From contig NC_067472.1 in assembly GCF_947179515.1 (NCBI RefSeq), forward strand, positions 170,482,107-170,546,106: a stretch of DNA of 64,000 nt, given 5' to 3'. This DNA comes from Apodemus sylvaticus (Eukaryota > Chordata > Mammalia > Rodentia > Muridae). Below, one piece after another: positions 59,001-64,000 of the stretch (position 1 is its first letter; every line of letters begins with the position of its first letter). The position numbers and the translations under genes were made by a program. The notes under the pieces were generated by a model. It saw only the letters and a list, made by a program, of their open reading frames with translations. It did not search any database and was not told the origin of the DNA.

Positions 59001-59100
59001 TGACGGACCCAGAACCGCAGACCTGGAAGGGGGTCTGTCCATTGTTGTTTTTCACATCCTTGTTTGCTCCACGGTAAAGAAGGATCCTGGCACAGGTCTC
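26559..59100 (-). CDS. Shank1: Shank1, 17 coding exons (C-terminal ~1811 residues)
   Basis: Shank1 is a master scaffold of the excitatory postsynaptic density, linking GKAP/SAPAP, Homer and actin regulators. Exons in transcript order: 59023-59100, 58754-58820, 58190-58520, 57268-57461, 51437-51550, 51224-51299, 50786-50812, 42429-42511, 42064-42188, 41435-41570, 40858-40938, 40324-40347, 40066-40134, 39633-39751, 32985-33081, 29374-32470, 26559-27276. They total 5436 bases in one frame. In this partial protein: last ankyrin repeat at 1-40, SH3 about 199-252, PDZ about 299-396 with the GFGF carboxylate-binding loop, a ~1000-residue Pro/Ser/Gly/His-rich region with a Homer motif PPLEF, and a SAM domain in the last 67 residues. 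The family length of ~2167 residues implies ~356 residues upstream of the window. Strong match to rodent Shank1. Confidence 0.95.
27545..27765 (-). repeat. MIR element
   Basis: Antisense MIR: 'ctcaatttaatccccacaac', 'cctaaggacacacagccagg' and 'gagctcttaaccactattct' are in consensus order. This old mammalian SINE predates the rodent repeats around it. Confidence 0.85.
28165..28265 (+). repeat. Two tandem ID-type monomers
   Basis: 'gctcggtggtagagcccttg' and 'gtgcagtggtagagcccctg' units about 53 bp apart, each ending with a 'cccccagtgag' or 'cccccagggag' junction. Confidence 0.7.
28860..29195 (+). repeat. B1-like plus tandem ID monomers ending in a full ID
   Basis: A B1-like part (28860-28990) is followed by ID-type units at about 28995, 29045 and 29100. 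The last keeps the B-box-like 'ctaggtttgatctccaggac' and an A-rich tail. Confidence 0.7.
29374..32470 (-). CDS. Shank1: Shank1 giant exon, proline-rich region
   Basis: A single 3097-bp exon (acceptor CTCAACAG|GGGCTG, donor GCAGAG|GTGAGC) encodes about 1032 residues starting GAAEDDRPYLAPPAMKFSRS. It is low complexity: a His-rich block (HHHPPHHHHHHAPPP, about 32090-32180), a four-fold HSP tandem near 30940-30975, polyproline, and Ser/Gly runs. The Homer EVH1 ligand PPLEF lies at about 30425-30440. The region is presumably disordered and holds the docking sites for Homer and other partners. GC content is high throughout, so shadow frames are open on both strands; the one given is fixed by phase with both neighbours. 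Confidence 0.97.
32985..33081 (-). CDS. Shank1: Shank1 exon SSFDPHH
   Basis: 97 bp, acceptor CGGAAG|TCGAGC, donor TATCG|GTATGT. It encodes SSFDPHHRSQPSYDRPSFLP and ends LMLRQKSI. Phase 0 in and 1 out, joining FFATE upstream to GAAEDD downstream as in known Shank1. Confidence 0.95.
33466..33775 (+). repeat. B3-like SINE and an antisense rodent SINE remnant
   Basis: 'gggctggagcgattgctcga' starts a B3-like head at 33466. 33580-33770 looks like an antisense element ending 'aatggaaccatctttccagcccc'. Confidence 0.5.
33800..34616 (+). repeat. Large (CCAT)n/(CCAC)n tetranucleotide array
   Basis: Degenerate CCAT units begin near 33800 and become a dense CCATCCATCCACCCACCCAT-type array at 34060-34616, with higher-order repeats of about 110-120 bp (e.g. 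the 'ccatctatccatccaccc' marker at 34199, 34279, 34399). All three frames stay open, so it mimics a His/Pro/Ser-rich protein, but it is intronic. Confidence 0.95.
34890..35035 (+). repeat. Old B1-like SINE
   Basis: 'gacttaacacctgtcatccc' to 'gagatcctgtctcagaaaaa' with A-rich end. Confidence 0.55.
35185..35690 (+). repeat. ~20-bp minisatellite with a 76-bp higher-order repeat
   Basis: Units like GGGGCTGTGGTGATGGAGGA fill about 500 bp. A four-unit block of exactly 76 bp repeats from 35289, 35365 and 35441. It lies in a Shank1 intron, G-rich on the strand opposite to the transcript. Confidence 0.92.
35925..36130 (+). repeat. B3-like SINE
   Basis: 'ggggctggggagatggttca' head and 'gtcctgagttcaaatcccca' block; tail region decays near 36120. 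Confidence 0.65.
36600..36705 (-). repeat. MIR fragment
   Basis: Antisense MIR core: 'acccattttacagagtagga' and 'accaggatttgaatacacag'. Confidence 0.6.
36966..37155 (+). repeat. B2 SINE
   Basis: Full-length B2 from 'gggggctggagagatagctc' to an ATAAATAAATAAAT tail. The target duplication 'aaaatcatcgtagac' is intact on both sides (about 36953 and 37150). Confidence 0.97.
37720..37905 (+). repeat. ID-type monomers interrupted by a (GT)n expansion
   Basis: Units at 37722 and about 37774 share the 'cctagaatcccccagtgagg' junction. A third has a (GT)n run of about 21 units (37818-37860) where the 'gcgtggctcag' segment should be, then resumes with 'cttagtagagagt' and 'ctagaatcccccag'. Confidence 0.7.
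38663..38960 (-). repeat. (GT)n tract and antisense rodent SINE remnant
   Basis: GT units 38663-38692, then 38700-38955 with blocks like 'gcaagagcagtgcatgctgg' and 'accactgagctgtgactctg' of an antisense SINE. Confidence 0.5.
39260..39410 (+). repeat. B1 SINE
   Basis: 'aaatcccagcactctggagg' to 'cacagagaaactctgtcata', moderately diverged. Confidence 0.9.
39418..39537 (+). repeat. Compound simple repeat (GGA)n(GAT)n(GT)n(GA)n
   Basis: GGA/GAA units, then GAT, then GT, then about 19 GA units, directly after the B1 tail. 96 bp upstream (plus coordinates) of a Shank1 exon donor. Confidence 0.92.
39633..39751 (-). CDS. Shank1: Shank1 exon NKLDEILAA
   Basis: 119 bp, acceptor CCACAG|ACAAAC, donor CTGAG|GTAGGT. 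It encodes KLDEILAAAQQTISASESPG through KGFFATE; phase 1 in, 0 out. Confidence 0.96.
40066..40134 (-). CDS. Shank1: Shank1 exon EYEQQPAAV
   Basis: 69 bp, acceptor CCACAG|AATACG, donor CACTCA|GTAAGA. It encodes YEQQPAAVPSMEKKRTVYQM. Phase 1 at both ends, so it can follow either the 24-nt microexon or the exon at 40858. Confidence 0.95.
40324..40347 (-). CDS. Shank1: Shank1 24-nt microexon (VSPWKKKI)
   Basis: Acceptor GGGCTAG|TCTCCC, donor AAATTG|GTGAGT; 24 bases, phase 1 on both sides, so inclusion adds eight residues (VSPWKKKI) without shifting frame. The sequence before the acceptor contains TCTGCTGTCTGCCCC, UGC-rich as in SRRM4-dependent neural microexons. It lies between the PDZ region and EYEQQPA. 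The segment is known in Shank1; skipping is presumably regulated. Confidence 0.88.
40858..40938 (-). CDS. Shank1: Shank1 exon ASQQAKRLPPP
   Basis: 81 bp, acceptor TTCCAG|CATCCC, donor AAATGG|GTGAGC. It encodes SQQAKRLPPPAISLRSKSMT and ends SELEEM; phase 1 at both ends. It links the PDZ domain to the proline-rich half. Confidence 0.95.
41215..41418 (-). repeat. B4 (ID plus B1) SINE, sense to Shank1
   Basis: On the minus strand an ID-like head ('ttagctcggtcagtagagcg') is followed by 'gcctgggttccttccccaga' and a B1-like right half. Its 5' end is only about 15 bases from the splice donor of the exon at 41435. Confidence 0.7.
41435..41570 (-). CDS. Shank1: Shank1 PDZ exon 3
   Basis: 136 bp, acceptor AACACAG|GTGAAC, donor GAAAG|GTACTT. 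It encodes VNGQNVVKVGHRQVVNMIRQ and on to MDEAVHKK, the PDZ helix-2 side of the peptide groove and the final strands. The donor (GTACTT) is weaker than those of its neighbours. Confidence 0.97.
41755..41930 (-). repeat. Diverged antisense B1-like SINE
   Basis: 'tagcccaggctggcctgaac' and 'ggtgtgagcccccgcaccca' of a decayed antisense B1. Confidence 0.55.
42064..42188 (-). CDS. Shank1: Shank1 PDZ exon 2
   Basis: 125 bp, acceptor CTGCAG|CGCAGA, donor ATCGAG|GTGAGC. It encodes QTPIEEFTPTPAFPALQYLE through MGDFLIE, including the long Shank-type insertion after the GFGF strand. Confidence 0.97.
42429..42511 (-). CDS. Shank1: Shank1 PDZ exon 1
   Basis: 83 bp, acceptor GCCAG|TGATTA, donor AAGG|GTGAGT, phase 2 in. 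It encodes DYIIKEKTVLLQKKDSEGFG and continues FVLRGAK. GFGF is the carboxylate-binding loop that takes GKAP C-termini. Its phase fits both the upstream microexon (50786) and the alternative first exon (48629). Confidence 0.97.
42845..42920 (+). repeat. MIR fragment
   Basis: 'cctgtgaccttgagcctatg' then 'tgtgcttcagtttccaggtc', the conserved MIR core in order. Confidence 0.6.
43370..43925 (+). repeat. B1-like plus seven tandem ~53-bp ID monomers
   Basis: A B1-like part ends 'tgttctgtctcaaaataacg' near 43463. ID-type heads follow ('ggggctgggggcgtggctca' type) at about 43513, 43573, 43627, 43680, 43732, 43784 and 43838, joined by 'cctagaatcccccagtgagg'. Only the last unit keeps the B-box-like 'cctaggttccatctctagc' and an A tail. 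Monomers keep a pol III A-box-like TGGCTCAGTGGTAGAGC. Confidence 0.85.
43926..45575 (-). other. Shank1 intron, no exon seen
   Basis: Mostly unassigned sequence, with a TCTC-rich tract at about 45160-45225. No splice-flanked coding segment found. Confidence 0.4.
45580..45760 (-). repeat. Diverged antisense B1 SINE
   Basis: 'actatgtagctctggctgac' and 'tctgcctctgcctcccaaat' on the plus strand, complement of a B1. Confidence 0.8.
45875..46250 (+). repeat. Rodent interspersed repeat
   Basis: Ends 'ggccatggtgttttattaca' and 'gagaccctgactaagacaa', the family 3' end seen elsewhere in the window. Contains 'gtggaagtgtaaatcgaata'. Confidence 0.5.
46251..48560 (-). other. Shank1 intron before the internal CpG island
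   Basis: Pyrimidine- and C-rich sequence with CA-rich patches (47870-48120). It lies downstream of the alternative first exon in transcript direction. Several open frames reflect composition; none has splice or domain support. Confidence 0.4.
48560..49260 (-). promoter_or_regulatory. Shank1: Internal CpG island, candidate promoter of short Shank1
   Basis: Very high CpG density, with GCCGCC runs at about 48780-48840 and many GC boxes up to about 49160. It lies in a Shank1 intron immediately 5' of an exon that opens a new N terminus. No TATA box is obvious. Confidence 0.7.
48629..48750 (-). CDS. Shank1: Alternative first coding exon of Shank1 (short isoform)
   Basis: On the minus strand an ATG at 48748-48750 in good context (G at -3 and G at +4) opens 40 codons beginning MALSAVGGGPGGGALPQPPP and ending SVWYIY. 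The donor is TTTACAG|GTAACG (GT at 48627-48628), phase 2. That phase fits only the PDZ exon at 42511 among nearby exons, giving WYIYSDYIIK. The product would be about 1556 residues, lacking ankyrin repeats and SH3 but keeping PDZ, proline-rich region and SAM. Short forms starting before the PDZ are known for Shank2, and I believe an isoform like this is annotated for Shank1. Upstream in this frame there is no earlier ATG in the GC-rich stretch. Confidence 0.75.
49261..50785 (-). other. Shank1 intron between microexon and internal promoter
   Basis: Unique sequence with CA-rich patches. No repeat family or exon recognised. Confidence 0.5.
50786..50812 (-). CDS. Shank1: Shank1 27-nt microexon (LIDGIDSG)
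   Basis: Acceptor TCTGAAG|TCTGAT, donor GGGAG|GTGAGA; 27 bases, phase 2 on both sides, so it inserts nine codons (SLIDGIDSG) between the SH3-PDZ linker and SDYIIKEK. The human protein has a matching SLMDGIGPG segment, which supports it as real. The 30 bases before the acceptor contain TGGCTGCTGGCTGACTTGC, rich in UGC as at SRRM4-controlled neural microexons. Confidence 0.88.
51224..51299 (-). CDS. Shank1: Shank1 exon SRSDKAKRLFRHY
   Basis: 76 bp, acceptor CCGCAG|AGAGCC, donor CCAAG|GTAAAT. It encodes SRSDKAKRLFRHYTVGSYDS and FDAP, the SH3-PDZ linker; phase 1 in, 2 out. Confidence 0.96.
51437..51550 (-). CDS. Shank1: Shank1 SH3 exon 2
   Basis: 114 bp, acceptor CATCCAG|TGCTCA, donor ACAAG|GTAACA. 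It encodes LSIGEGGFWEGQVKGRVGWF through VANRSQEGRQ, the second half of SH3. The family shows an atypical SH3 pocket; here FWEGQ stands where many SH3 domains have a WW pair. Confidence 0.97.
51595..51845 (-). repeat. Polypyrimidine tract and antisense B4-like SINE
   Basis: 51600-51693 is almost pure C and T on the plus strand. 51695-51840 looks like an antisense B4-type element ('gatcgaacccagagctctgt'). Confidence 0.6.
51955..52590 (+). repeat. B2/B3-like SINE copies
   Basis: 51955-52140 has 'catggctcagcagcagttaa', 'gagcacagattgcccttcca' and an AAAAC-rich tail. 52285-52590 is a second, more diverged copy ('gatgactcagtgggtgagga'). Confidence 0.6.
53180..53315 (-). repeat. MIR element
   Basis: Antisense MIR: 'cagatcacaaggcgagtaat' followed by 'ggcaggatttgaacccaagc'. 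Confidence 0.7.
53445..54135 (+). repeat. B1-like plus six ID monomers, with a young B1 inserted
   Basis: B1-like part 53450-53580; a young B1 with A tail inserted at 53589-53790 with target duplication 'aagtgaaggct'. Six ID-type units follow at about 53809, 53855, 53908, 53961, 54014 and 54067. Units 53855-54060 are nearly identical (53 bp), each with the A-box-like TGGCTCAGTGGTAGAGC or one mismatch. The end is 'ctactgcaaaaaaataaaaa'. Confidence 0.85.
53589..53790 (+). repeat. Young B1 SINE
   Basis: Near-consensus B1 with a ~28-base A run at 53742-53770 and a flanking duplication, so younger than the ID array it interrupts. Confidence 0.95.
54140..54480 (+). repeat. B3-like SINE ending in (CA)n
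   Basis: 'gggctgggaatgcagtttag' head through to 54425, then (CA)n at 54429-54475. Confidence 0.6.
54780..55145 (+). repeat. PB1-like and B3-like SINEs
   Basis: 54795-54945 is B1/PB1-like. 54957-55140 is B3-like ('gctgacaaccatcagtaact', 'cttcagttccagggggtcgg'). Confidence 0.65.
55502..55553 (+). repeat. (CA)n microsatellite
   Basis: About 25 CA units. A second tract of about 16 units lies at 56037-56068. Confidence 0.97.
56392..56409 (+). repeat. Poly-G run
   Basis: An almost uninterrupted G run of about 17-18 bases. Exact length is uncertain in any assembly. Confidence 0.8.
56640..57080 (+). repeat. Diverged B1-like and B3-like SINEs
   Basis: 'cataattccagccgtcagga' to 'gaccctgcctcaaaaagaaa', then a B3-like copy to about 57080. 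Confidence 0.5.
57268..57461 (-). CDS. Shank1: Shank1 exon with start of SH3
   Basis: 194 bp, acceptor TATGCAG|CTCCAG, donor ATCAAAG|GTGACA. A Gly-rich SSGTPRDGPAGGTGGSGGPG stretch and basic GRRRKLYSAV lead into SFMAVKSYQAQGEGEISLSK, the first SH3 strands. Phase 2 in, 1 out. Confidence 0.97.
58190..58520 (-). CDS. Shank1: Shank1 ankyrin-SH3 linker exon
   Basis: 331 bp, acceptor CTCTCAG|TACCCT, donor GCCCAG|GTAGGC. It encodes PFQESPKYAARRRGPPGAGL, the MALPDWMVFSAPG segment and a Ser/Arg/Pro-rich region ending KRQPRGRPS. Presumed unstructured linker, rich in phosphorylatable SP and RS sites. Confidence 0.97.
58754..58820 (-). CDS. Shank1: Shank1 ankyrin exon VAVIAGNFE
   Basis: 67 bp, acceptor CTGCAG|GTGGCT, donor GTGG|GTGAGT. 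It encodes VAVIAGNFELGELIRNHREQ and DV, the helix pair closing the ankyrin domain. Phase 0 in, 1 out. Confidence 0.97.
59023..59100 (-). CDS. Shank1: Shank1 last ankyrin-repeat exon (5'-most exon in window)
   Basis: 78 bp, acceptor CGCTCAG|GAGACC, donor TTCCAG|GTCTGC. It encodes ETCARILLYRGANKDVKNNN and GQTPFQ, with the ankyrin signature GANKD..NN.GQTPF. Known Shank1 has an exon ending ALYNK before this; it must lie right of 64000. Confidence 0.97.
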
Positions 59101-59319
59101 CTGAGCGTGCGTGACAGCCAGTGGTCCAGGAGGAAAGGAAAATAAGCAGTAAGTTAGCATGAGTAACATAGCTGTGATGCTGGGGACTTCAGAAATACTC
59201 TGACCTAAACCAGCACTGCCCAGGACAGCAGCCCCTCGACACGGTCGCTAGCTCAATTTTTTAAATGTGGCCAGTTGGAGGAGAGATGGAGTATATGCAT
59301 GACATGCACTGGGAAGCTA

Positions 59320-59580
59320 GGCCTGGTGACTCACGCCTGTCATCCTAATTTACTTCAGAGGTCGAGGCAGGAGGATTACGAGGTCAAGGCCAGTGTGGGC
59401 AACTTAGTGAAATGTTGTCTCTAGATAAAAAGTAAGACGTGAACTAGTTAGTGAGCTTGCCTCTAGTCCCCAGCGTCCGCCAGTGAGGGAATTGGCTCAG
59501 GGTAGAGTGCCTGTCTGACAGATGCAACTTCTGGGTTCAATACAATGCACAAATAAATATGGAGTTTCAAGGACTTAGGA
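59320..59580 (+). repeat. B1-like plus ID-type SINE
   Basis: B1/PB1-like part ('actcacgcctgtcatcctaa') followed by ID-type heads ('gtgagcttgcctctagtccc', then 'ggctcagggtagagtgcctg') and 'aacttctgggttcaata'. Same dimer type as the arrays at 43.5 and 53.8 kb, with fewer units. Confidence 0.6.
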
Positions 59581-59889
59581 TGCAAAAAAATATGTCTCTA
59601 GGAATTTTATGCTGATTTCATACTGAAGTGATAATATTTGTCGAAACATCAGGTTAAAATGAATGGCATTAGACACAAATATTGCCTGCTACCTTTCCCT
59701 TACACGTCTGCTGCACTGAGGAGAGGCAGCTAACCTTTTCCTAAGGGACATTTTGGAGCAGGAGAGGTGTGAGCTGGGGTTAGATCCTGTTCTCTCTAGC
59801 CCGTGAGGTACTGAGCGTCTCTCATCTCTACCACCAGGTTCCAGCCGGTGTCTCCTGCTAAGGCAGGTGGGCTCCAGACGTGGCTAAGT

Positions 59890-60090
59890 AGCCTGTGTAG
59901 ACAGAAGCACCTCTGAGTGCTCTGCTCGCATGCAGGGCACCAGGCTTCAGAAGGGAGCTCACTGAGTCGCCTGGCAGAAATCACTGTGCCTATCTCACAG
60001 ATGGGGAAGCTAAGCTCTCGGCATCGTTCAAGGTCATGTGACTGGTGAAGGATTGACCGCAGATTCCATTCCAGGCCTATATTTGTGCCT
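59890..60090 (-). repeat. MIR element
   Basis: Antisense MIR core 'tatctcacagatggggaagc' and 'caaggtcatgtgactggtga'. Confidence 0.65.
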
Positions 60091-60119
60091 GTGTGCCTGT
60101 GTGTGGGAATGATATGCGT

Positions 60120-60430
60120 GTGATGTGTGTATGTGCTTCTGTGAGTGACGAAGCCCACGTGGAGGTCAGAAGACAATGCTCCTTTCCACCTTGTTTGAGA
60201 CCCGATCTGCCTATGTCGGGCAAGTTGGTCCATGGCAGGGGTGGGGTGGGGGGGTGGGGCAGTTCTTTGTCTCTACTTGCCTTCTCCCTACAGGAGACGT
60301 GGGATCACATATTCATGCTACCGCACCTGTTTTCACATGGGTTCTTGGGATTTGAACTTAGGTCCCTATGCTTGCATGTGAGTGCTTTAAAGCTCTGAGC
60401 CATCATCCCCAGTCCCCTAGGTCTGCCTTA
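60120..60430 (-). repeat. Antisense rodent SINE (B4/RSINE-like)
   Basis: 'cacgtggaggtcagaagaca' and 'tgagccatcatccccagtcc' are the complements of the element's tail side and tRNA-derived head. Confidence 0.55.
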
Positions 60431-62229
60431 ATTACACTCTCTGCCAGACCTAGAAGGAATAGTGCACACAACATGAAGGGTAGGAAGCCAGGTGGGAGAT
60501 AATGGGGGGACATACACACCCCCAATCTATCACCTAGCACTCCCCATCACTCTCTGAGCTAAACTGGGTCTCTGACATGATGCGCGGCCTCACCCAAACA
60601 ACCTGCTTGGCTAGCCTACCTATCCACCTCAACACTCTCACACTCCCTTGCTCCAACCATGCTGGCCACCTCCTCCCATAACAGGCAGGGCTCTGCTCAA
60701 GGGCCTTTGTACCTACTGATGGAAAGAGCTGCTTGGAATTCTCCATCCATCGATTTCTACACAACACACCCTTGCTTCATTTCAGTTTTACTAAAGCACC
60801 GTCTTTTCAGGGAGCTCTTCCCTCACTGATCCACCTTTTGTTGTTTGCCTGAGACATGGTCTTGGGATAGCCTGGACTAACTGTGCAACCCATGCTGGCC
60901 TCACATGCATGGTGATCTGCTTGTTCAGCCTGAGTGCTGACAGGAACTCCTTCACATCTCCTTATCTCTCTCTGACTCTCTAAGCCAGTATGAACCCATT
61001 TCCTTCAGAACACTGTAGGCCAGATATCCCGTGTTTTGTGTTAGCTGCTCTCTTCCATGGTAGGTCACACAGAGGCATGGGTGCACGACACCCCGCACAG
61101 CCTACAAGGGTTGCCCAGGAACATTTACTCAGTGGAAGAATGTCATCTGGCCCTTGTCTTGACCTGAACAAACCTACACTGGCCTGCTGTTCCACTCCCC
61201 TCTGGCTCCCTTGAACATCAATTTTAAAGCATCTCTTTATTGCACCTTCTACACAGGAACCCCCCTAAGTGCATGCAATTCAGGCCTATTCTACAGGATG
61301 GGATCAGAGCAGCCAACATTTGTGCCTAATCCCTTGCAAAGCCAGTTCCTGGAGCAAGCAGGGCGTGAACCTGGCCTTCAGATCCTAGTGCTTGTCTGTC
61401 TGGGTCTGACTGCTAACATCACTCACTGGGTAACAAAGCAAGTCCAGTTTGCGATCTGGCTGTGTTGTGTGTAAGCATGTAGAACAGCATGTTCTAATGC
61501 TGCCACACATGTATGTTTTTGCATGCTTTCATGCTCCCTACAGTCCACCTCGAGGGGCATAGGGCCATAGTGTGGTTTTCAAGCTCCCTAGTTTATCCTG
61601 TGCCTGACCAAGTTTAACTATCCAAGTCTTAGTGAGTAGTTCACTCCGCTGTGCGCCTGGAGAATCTTGTGTTTATTTACAAACTAGCACTTATCTCACA
61701 GGATATTAGTTTTTAACATCTGCCAGGCTGAGAGCTTCCTTCCCCTTCCCCTGGGCCCAGGCACCATCTCTGATTCATCTCCCATCCCCAGCACCTGGCA
61801 TCAAGCACACAGTAGGTGCTCAAGAAATGCACTTGGAAGAGATGAAGATGGAAGATGTGGAGCTGCCAATCAAACTTCATTTGCTCAAGCCACTCAATTA
61901 TTCATTCAGTGGTTGAGTCATTCAATCTGTCAAAACCAGCAGCCACCTGTCAAGAGTTCTGAGCCCAGAGCTGTGCAGAGTTCTGCTGGAGATCCATCCA
62001 CAGCTCCATCACTCATTCAATCTGTCATGCATTCATTCATCTGCTCACTGCACACAACGCAGTGAGGATTGCTGTTTGTTGGGGGCTTGGGACAGAGCAG
62101 TCTATGAGATTCTCTCCCCACTCTTGAGAGAGAAACACAGTCTAGGACTGGACCACCAGCAGGGGCTACACGTACATAACTACAGGGTTAAGGGAACAGG
62201 CAGCAAAGGGTAAAGGTCAGACCTGGGCC

Positions 62230-62830
62230 AGATAGGTGGATGAGTGGACAGACAGTATATAAATAGATGGAGGGATAGGTTCAGAGATGGATGCTTGGAT
62301 GTAAAAGAATTACCATGTTCTGGGAGGTTGGGCTAGAACCAGAATCTACTAAGTCCTGTTCCCACCCTTGAGAGGCTCATCGCCTAGGGAATCTGACCTT
62401 TGCCAGGAGGATGGATGGGTGGAGAATGGATGGGTGAGGAGAAAGATGGGTGGATGGATAGATGGCTAGGTGGACTGGTATATGAACAGATGAATGGACA
62501 GGTGGATGGGTGTATGAATGGATGGATGGATAAGTCAGCGTGTAGATGAATGGATGAATAGATAGATTGGTGGTGGAGAGGTAGACAGGATGGGTGGAAG
62601 GGTGAATAGATGGGCGAGCGGGTGTGGGATGAATAGATAGATGGATGGATGGTGATTAGATGAATGAAGATAGTGAGTAGGTGGATGGATGAATGGATGG
62701 GCTGGGTGGGTGAGGGGGTGTGTGGACAAATGGGTAGAGGATGGGTGGTGAACGGGCATACTGATGTGTCCACAGGCAGCTGGATGGCTCGGATGAACAG
62801 AGACGGGGAGAGTGGATGATGAACTCATAT
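62230..62830 (+). repeat. Degenerate (GGAT)n/(GGTGGAT) array
   Basis: 'ggatggatgggtgg'-type units, increasingly irregular, from about 62235 to 62780. Complementary in type to the CCAT array at 34 kb but more decayed. Confidence 0.9.
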
Positions 62831-64000
62831 TTTCTAATCATCTACTGGATCTGATAGCAAGCAGAATGCTCACCTGTTCGACCTTTTGTATGAAGGCTAT
62901 TCATGGCTGACCCATTTCACAGATGGTGGGGGCTGGTGGGGGAAAATCGAAGAAGGCAAACCGACATGCTCATCGGGCCCTCTCTGGGGAACAGTGGCTG
63001 CTGTGTAATTCTCTGCACTCAATTTTCTCTGCTCAGATGAATGCCAGCCTTCTGACCGCATCCTGGCAATTGACACTGATGACGGTACTAATAATAACAA
63101 TTATTATCACGGCTGTCTTCTAGGGATGAATACTTAATGTATGCGACCACTCATCCCTTTCAATCAGCTGATGGACGCGGTTCCCATTGCAGGGAGGACA
63201 AAGCCTCACATAGTGGAAGGCCCTTGTTCGGGTCCTTCCTGGGTGTGTGGAGCTCGGGCTTTTTCTCTCTCTGTCAAGCACCTGCCTGTGTGACAGAGGT
63301 CCTGGCACAGAGGAGCCGGTAGAGAAAGCAGCAGCAAGTAGGAAGGAAGTGTCAGCCCTGTGCTGCTGGGTTTGAGGAGCACCAGTCCTCCCTTGGCGCT
63401 GAGCATCCTTCTCCCCACCACAGGCGGCACTTGGACACCCGCCACATCCCCAGCACTGGGAGTTCTCAGGAGGCAGAAGGGGCTAGGGCTGTTTTGGAAG
63501 ACTTCCTGGAGGAAGGGGGGGCAGATCAGTAGCATCCGAGCAGGTGCTGCCTTCCCTACCCTCAAGTCCCTCAAGCAGCTCTTCAAGGGCAAGGATCTTG
63601 GTGTATATGTGAGTGAACTGTAGCTCCAGGGGCTGGACTAACCTGGGGTCTCTTGGTACCTGGGTGGCAAAGAGGTCTCAGCTCTTGCTGGCAGCAGACC
63701 CATTTGGTGAGAACTTTGTCTCCTTTTTACAGCCAATCTCTCTCCAGAATTCCTGGAGAGGGACCCCTCATACAACATTGAATTGCTAACTATATAACAC
63801 TCTCATCCTCAGGCTGCACTGTGTTCACAGTTCTGTCCTCTACAAAGACTTGACTTGCCCAGCCTCTTGTCTTGCCAACAGCTTGTGCTCCCTTCCAGGA
63901 GCACTCTTTCCCACTCATCTGCCTCTGCTGTCTGAATATCCTTTAGAAACCCACCTCCATCCAAGTCCAGACATGGCTCTCAAGGGAACATGACTCTCCA

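Larger units (their letters stand above)
59101..64000 (-). other. Shank1 intron running off the right edge
   Basis: No further ankyrin exon is found on the minus strand here. It holds SINEs and a GGAT-type array listed separately. 60430-62220 and 62840-64000 show no gene or clear repeat, apart from old MIR/L2-like scraps near 61790 and 63090. Confidence 0.65.

Noticed and set aside
59101..64000. Search for the preceding Shank1 ankyrin exon (ending ALYNK)
   Set aside because: No minus-strand segment with that coding and a donor was found; it must lie beyond the window.

Overview
This is nuclear DNA of a murine rodent. Evidence: B1, B2, B3, B4 and ID-type SINEs throughout (several B1 copies look young and Mus-like, with long A tails and clean target-site duplications), long simple repeats, and protein-coding exons with canonical GT/AG splice sites that match known mammalian brain genes. 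Gene order is Syt3 (minus), the C19orf81 homologue (plus; mouse 1700008O03Rik) and Shank1 (minus), which is the known mammalian order. All exon coordinates below were built by hand from splice signals, codon phase and remembered family sequence; no search was run.

Layout. 1-3.3 kb holds the 5' end of Syt3 on the minus strand: first coding exon 1228-1393 (ATG at 1378) and two candidate non-coding first exons with perfect donors near 2386 and 3165, the latter in a CpG island. 3.4-14.8 kb is intergenic and full of SINEs, with an LTR-like insertion inside a B1 and a B1 flanked by a 39-bp duplication. 14.9-24.1 kb is the five-exon C19orf81 homologue (196 aa); its first intron opens with a degenerate ~50-bp tandem array built on an ACTACA-TTCCCA core. 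24.25-64 kb is Shank1 on the minus strand, converging tail-to-tail with C19orf81. Seventeen coding exons are placed, from the last ankyrin-repeat exon (59023-59100) to the SAM-domain exon (26559-27276), and they stay in frame across every junction (1811 codons plus stop). The remaining ~356 N-terminal residues lie to the right of the window. A CpG-island exon at 48629-48750 joins in frame to the PDZ exons and would give a short Shank1 lacking ankyrin repeats and SH3.

How the genes relate: Syt3 is a vesicle/endosomal Ca2+ sensor and Shank1 a postsynaptic-density scaffold; C19orf81 encodes a small protein of unknown function. They are neighbours, not an operon.

I see no novel molecular system. 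The best leads are: the ACTACA-TTCCCA array, Shank1's two neural-type microexons and internal promoter, repeated expansion of ID-SINE monomers at several loci, and the odd B1 insertion with a 39-bp duplication and no A tail.
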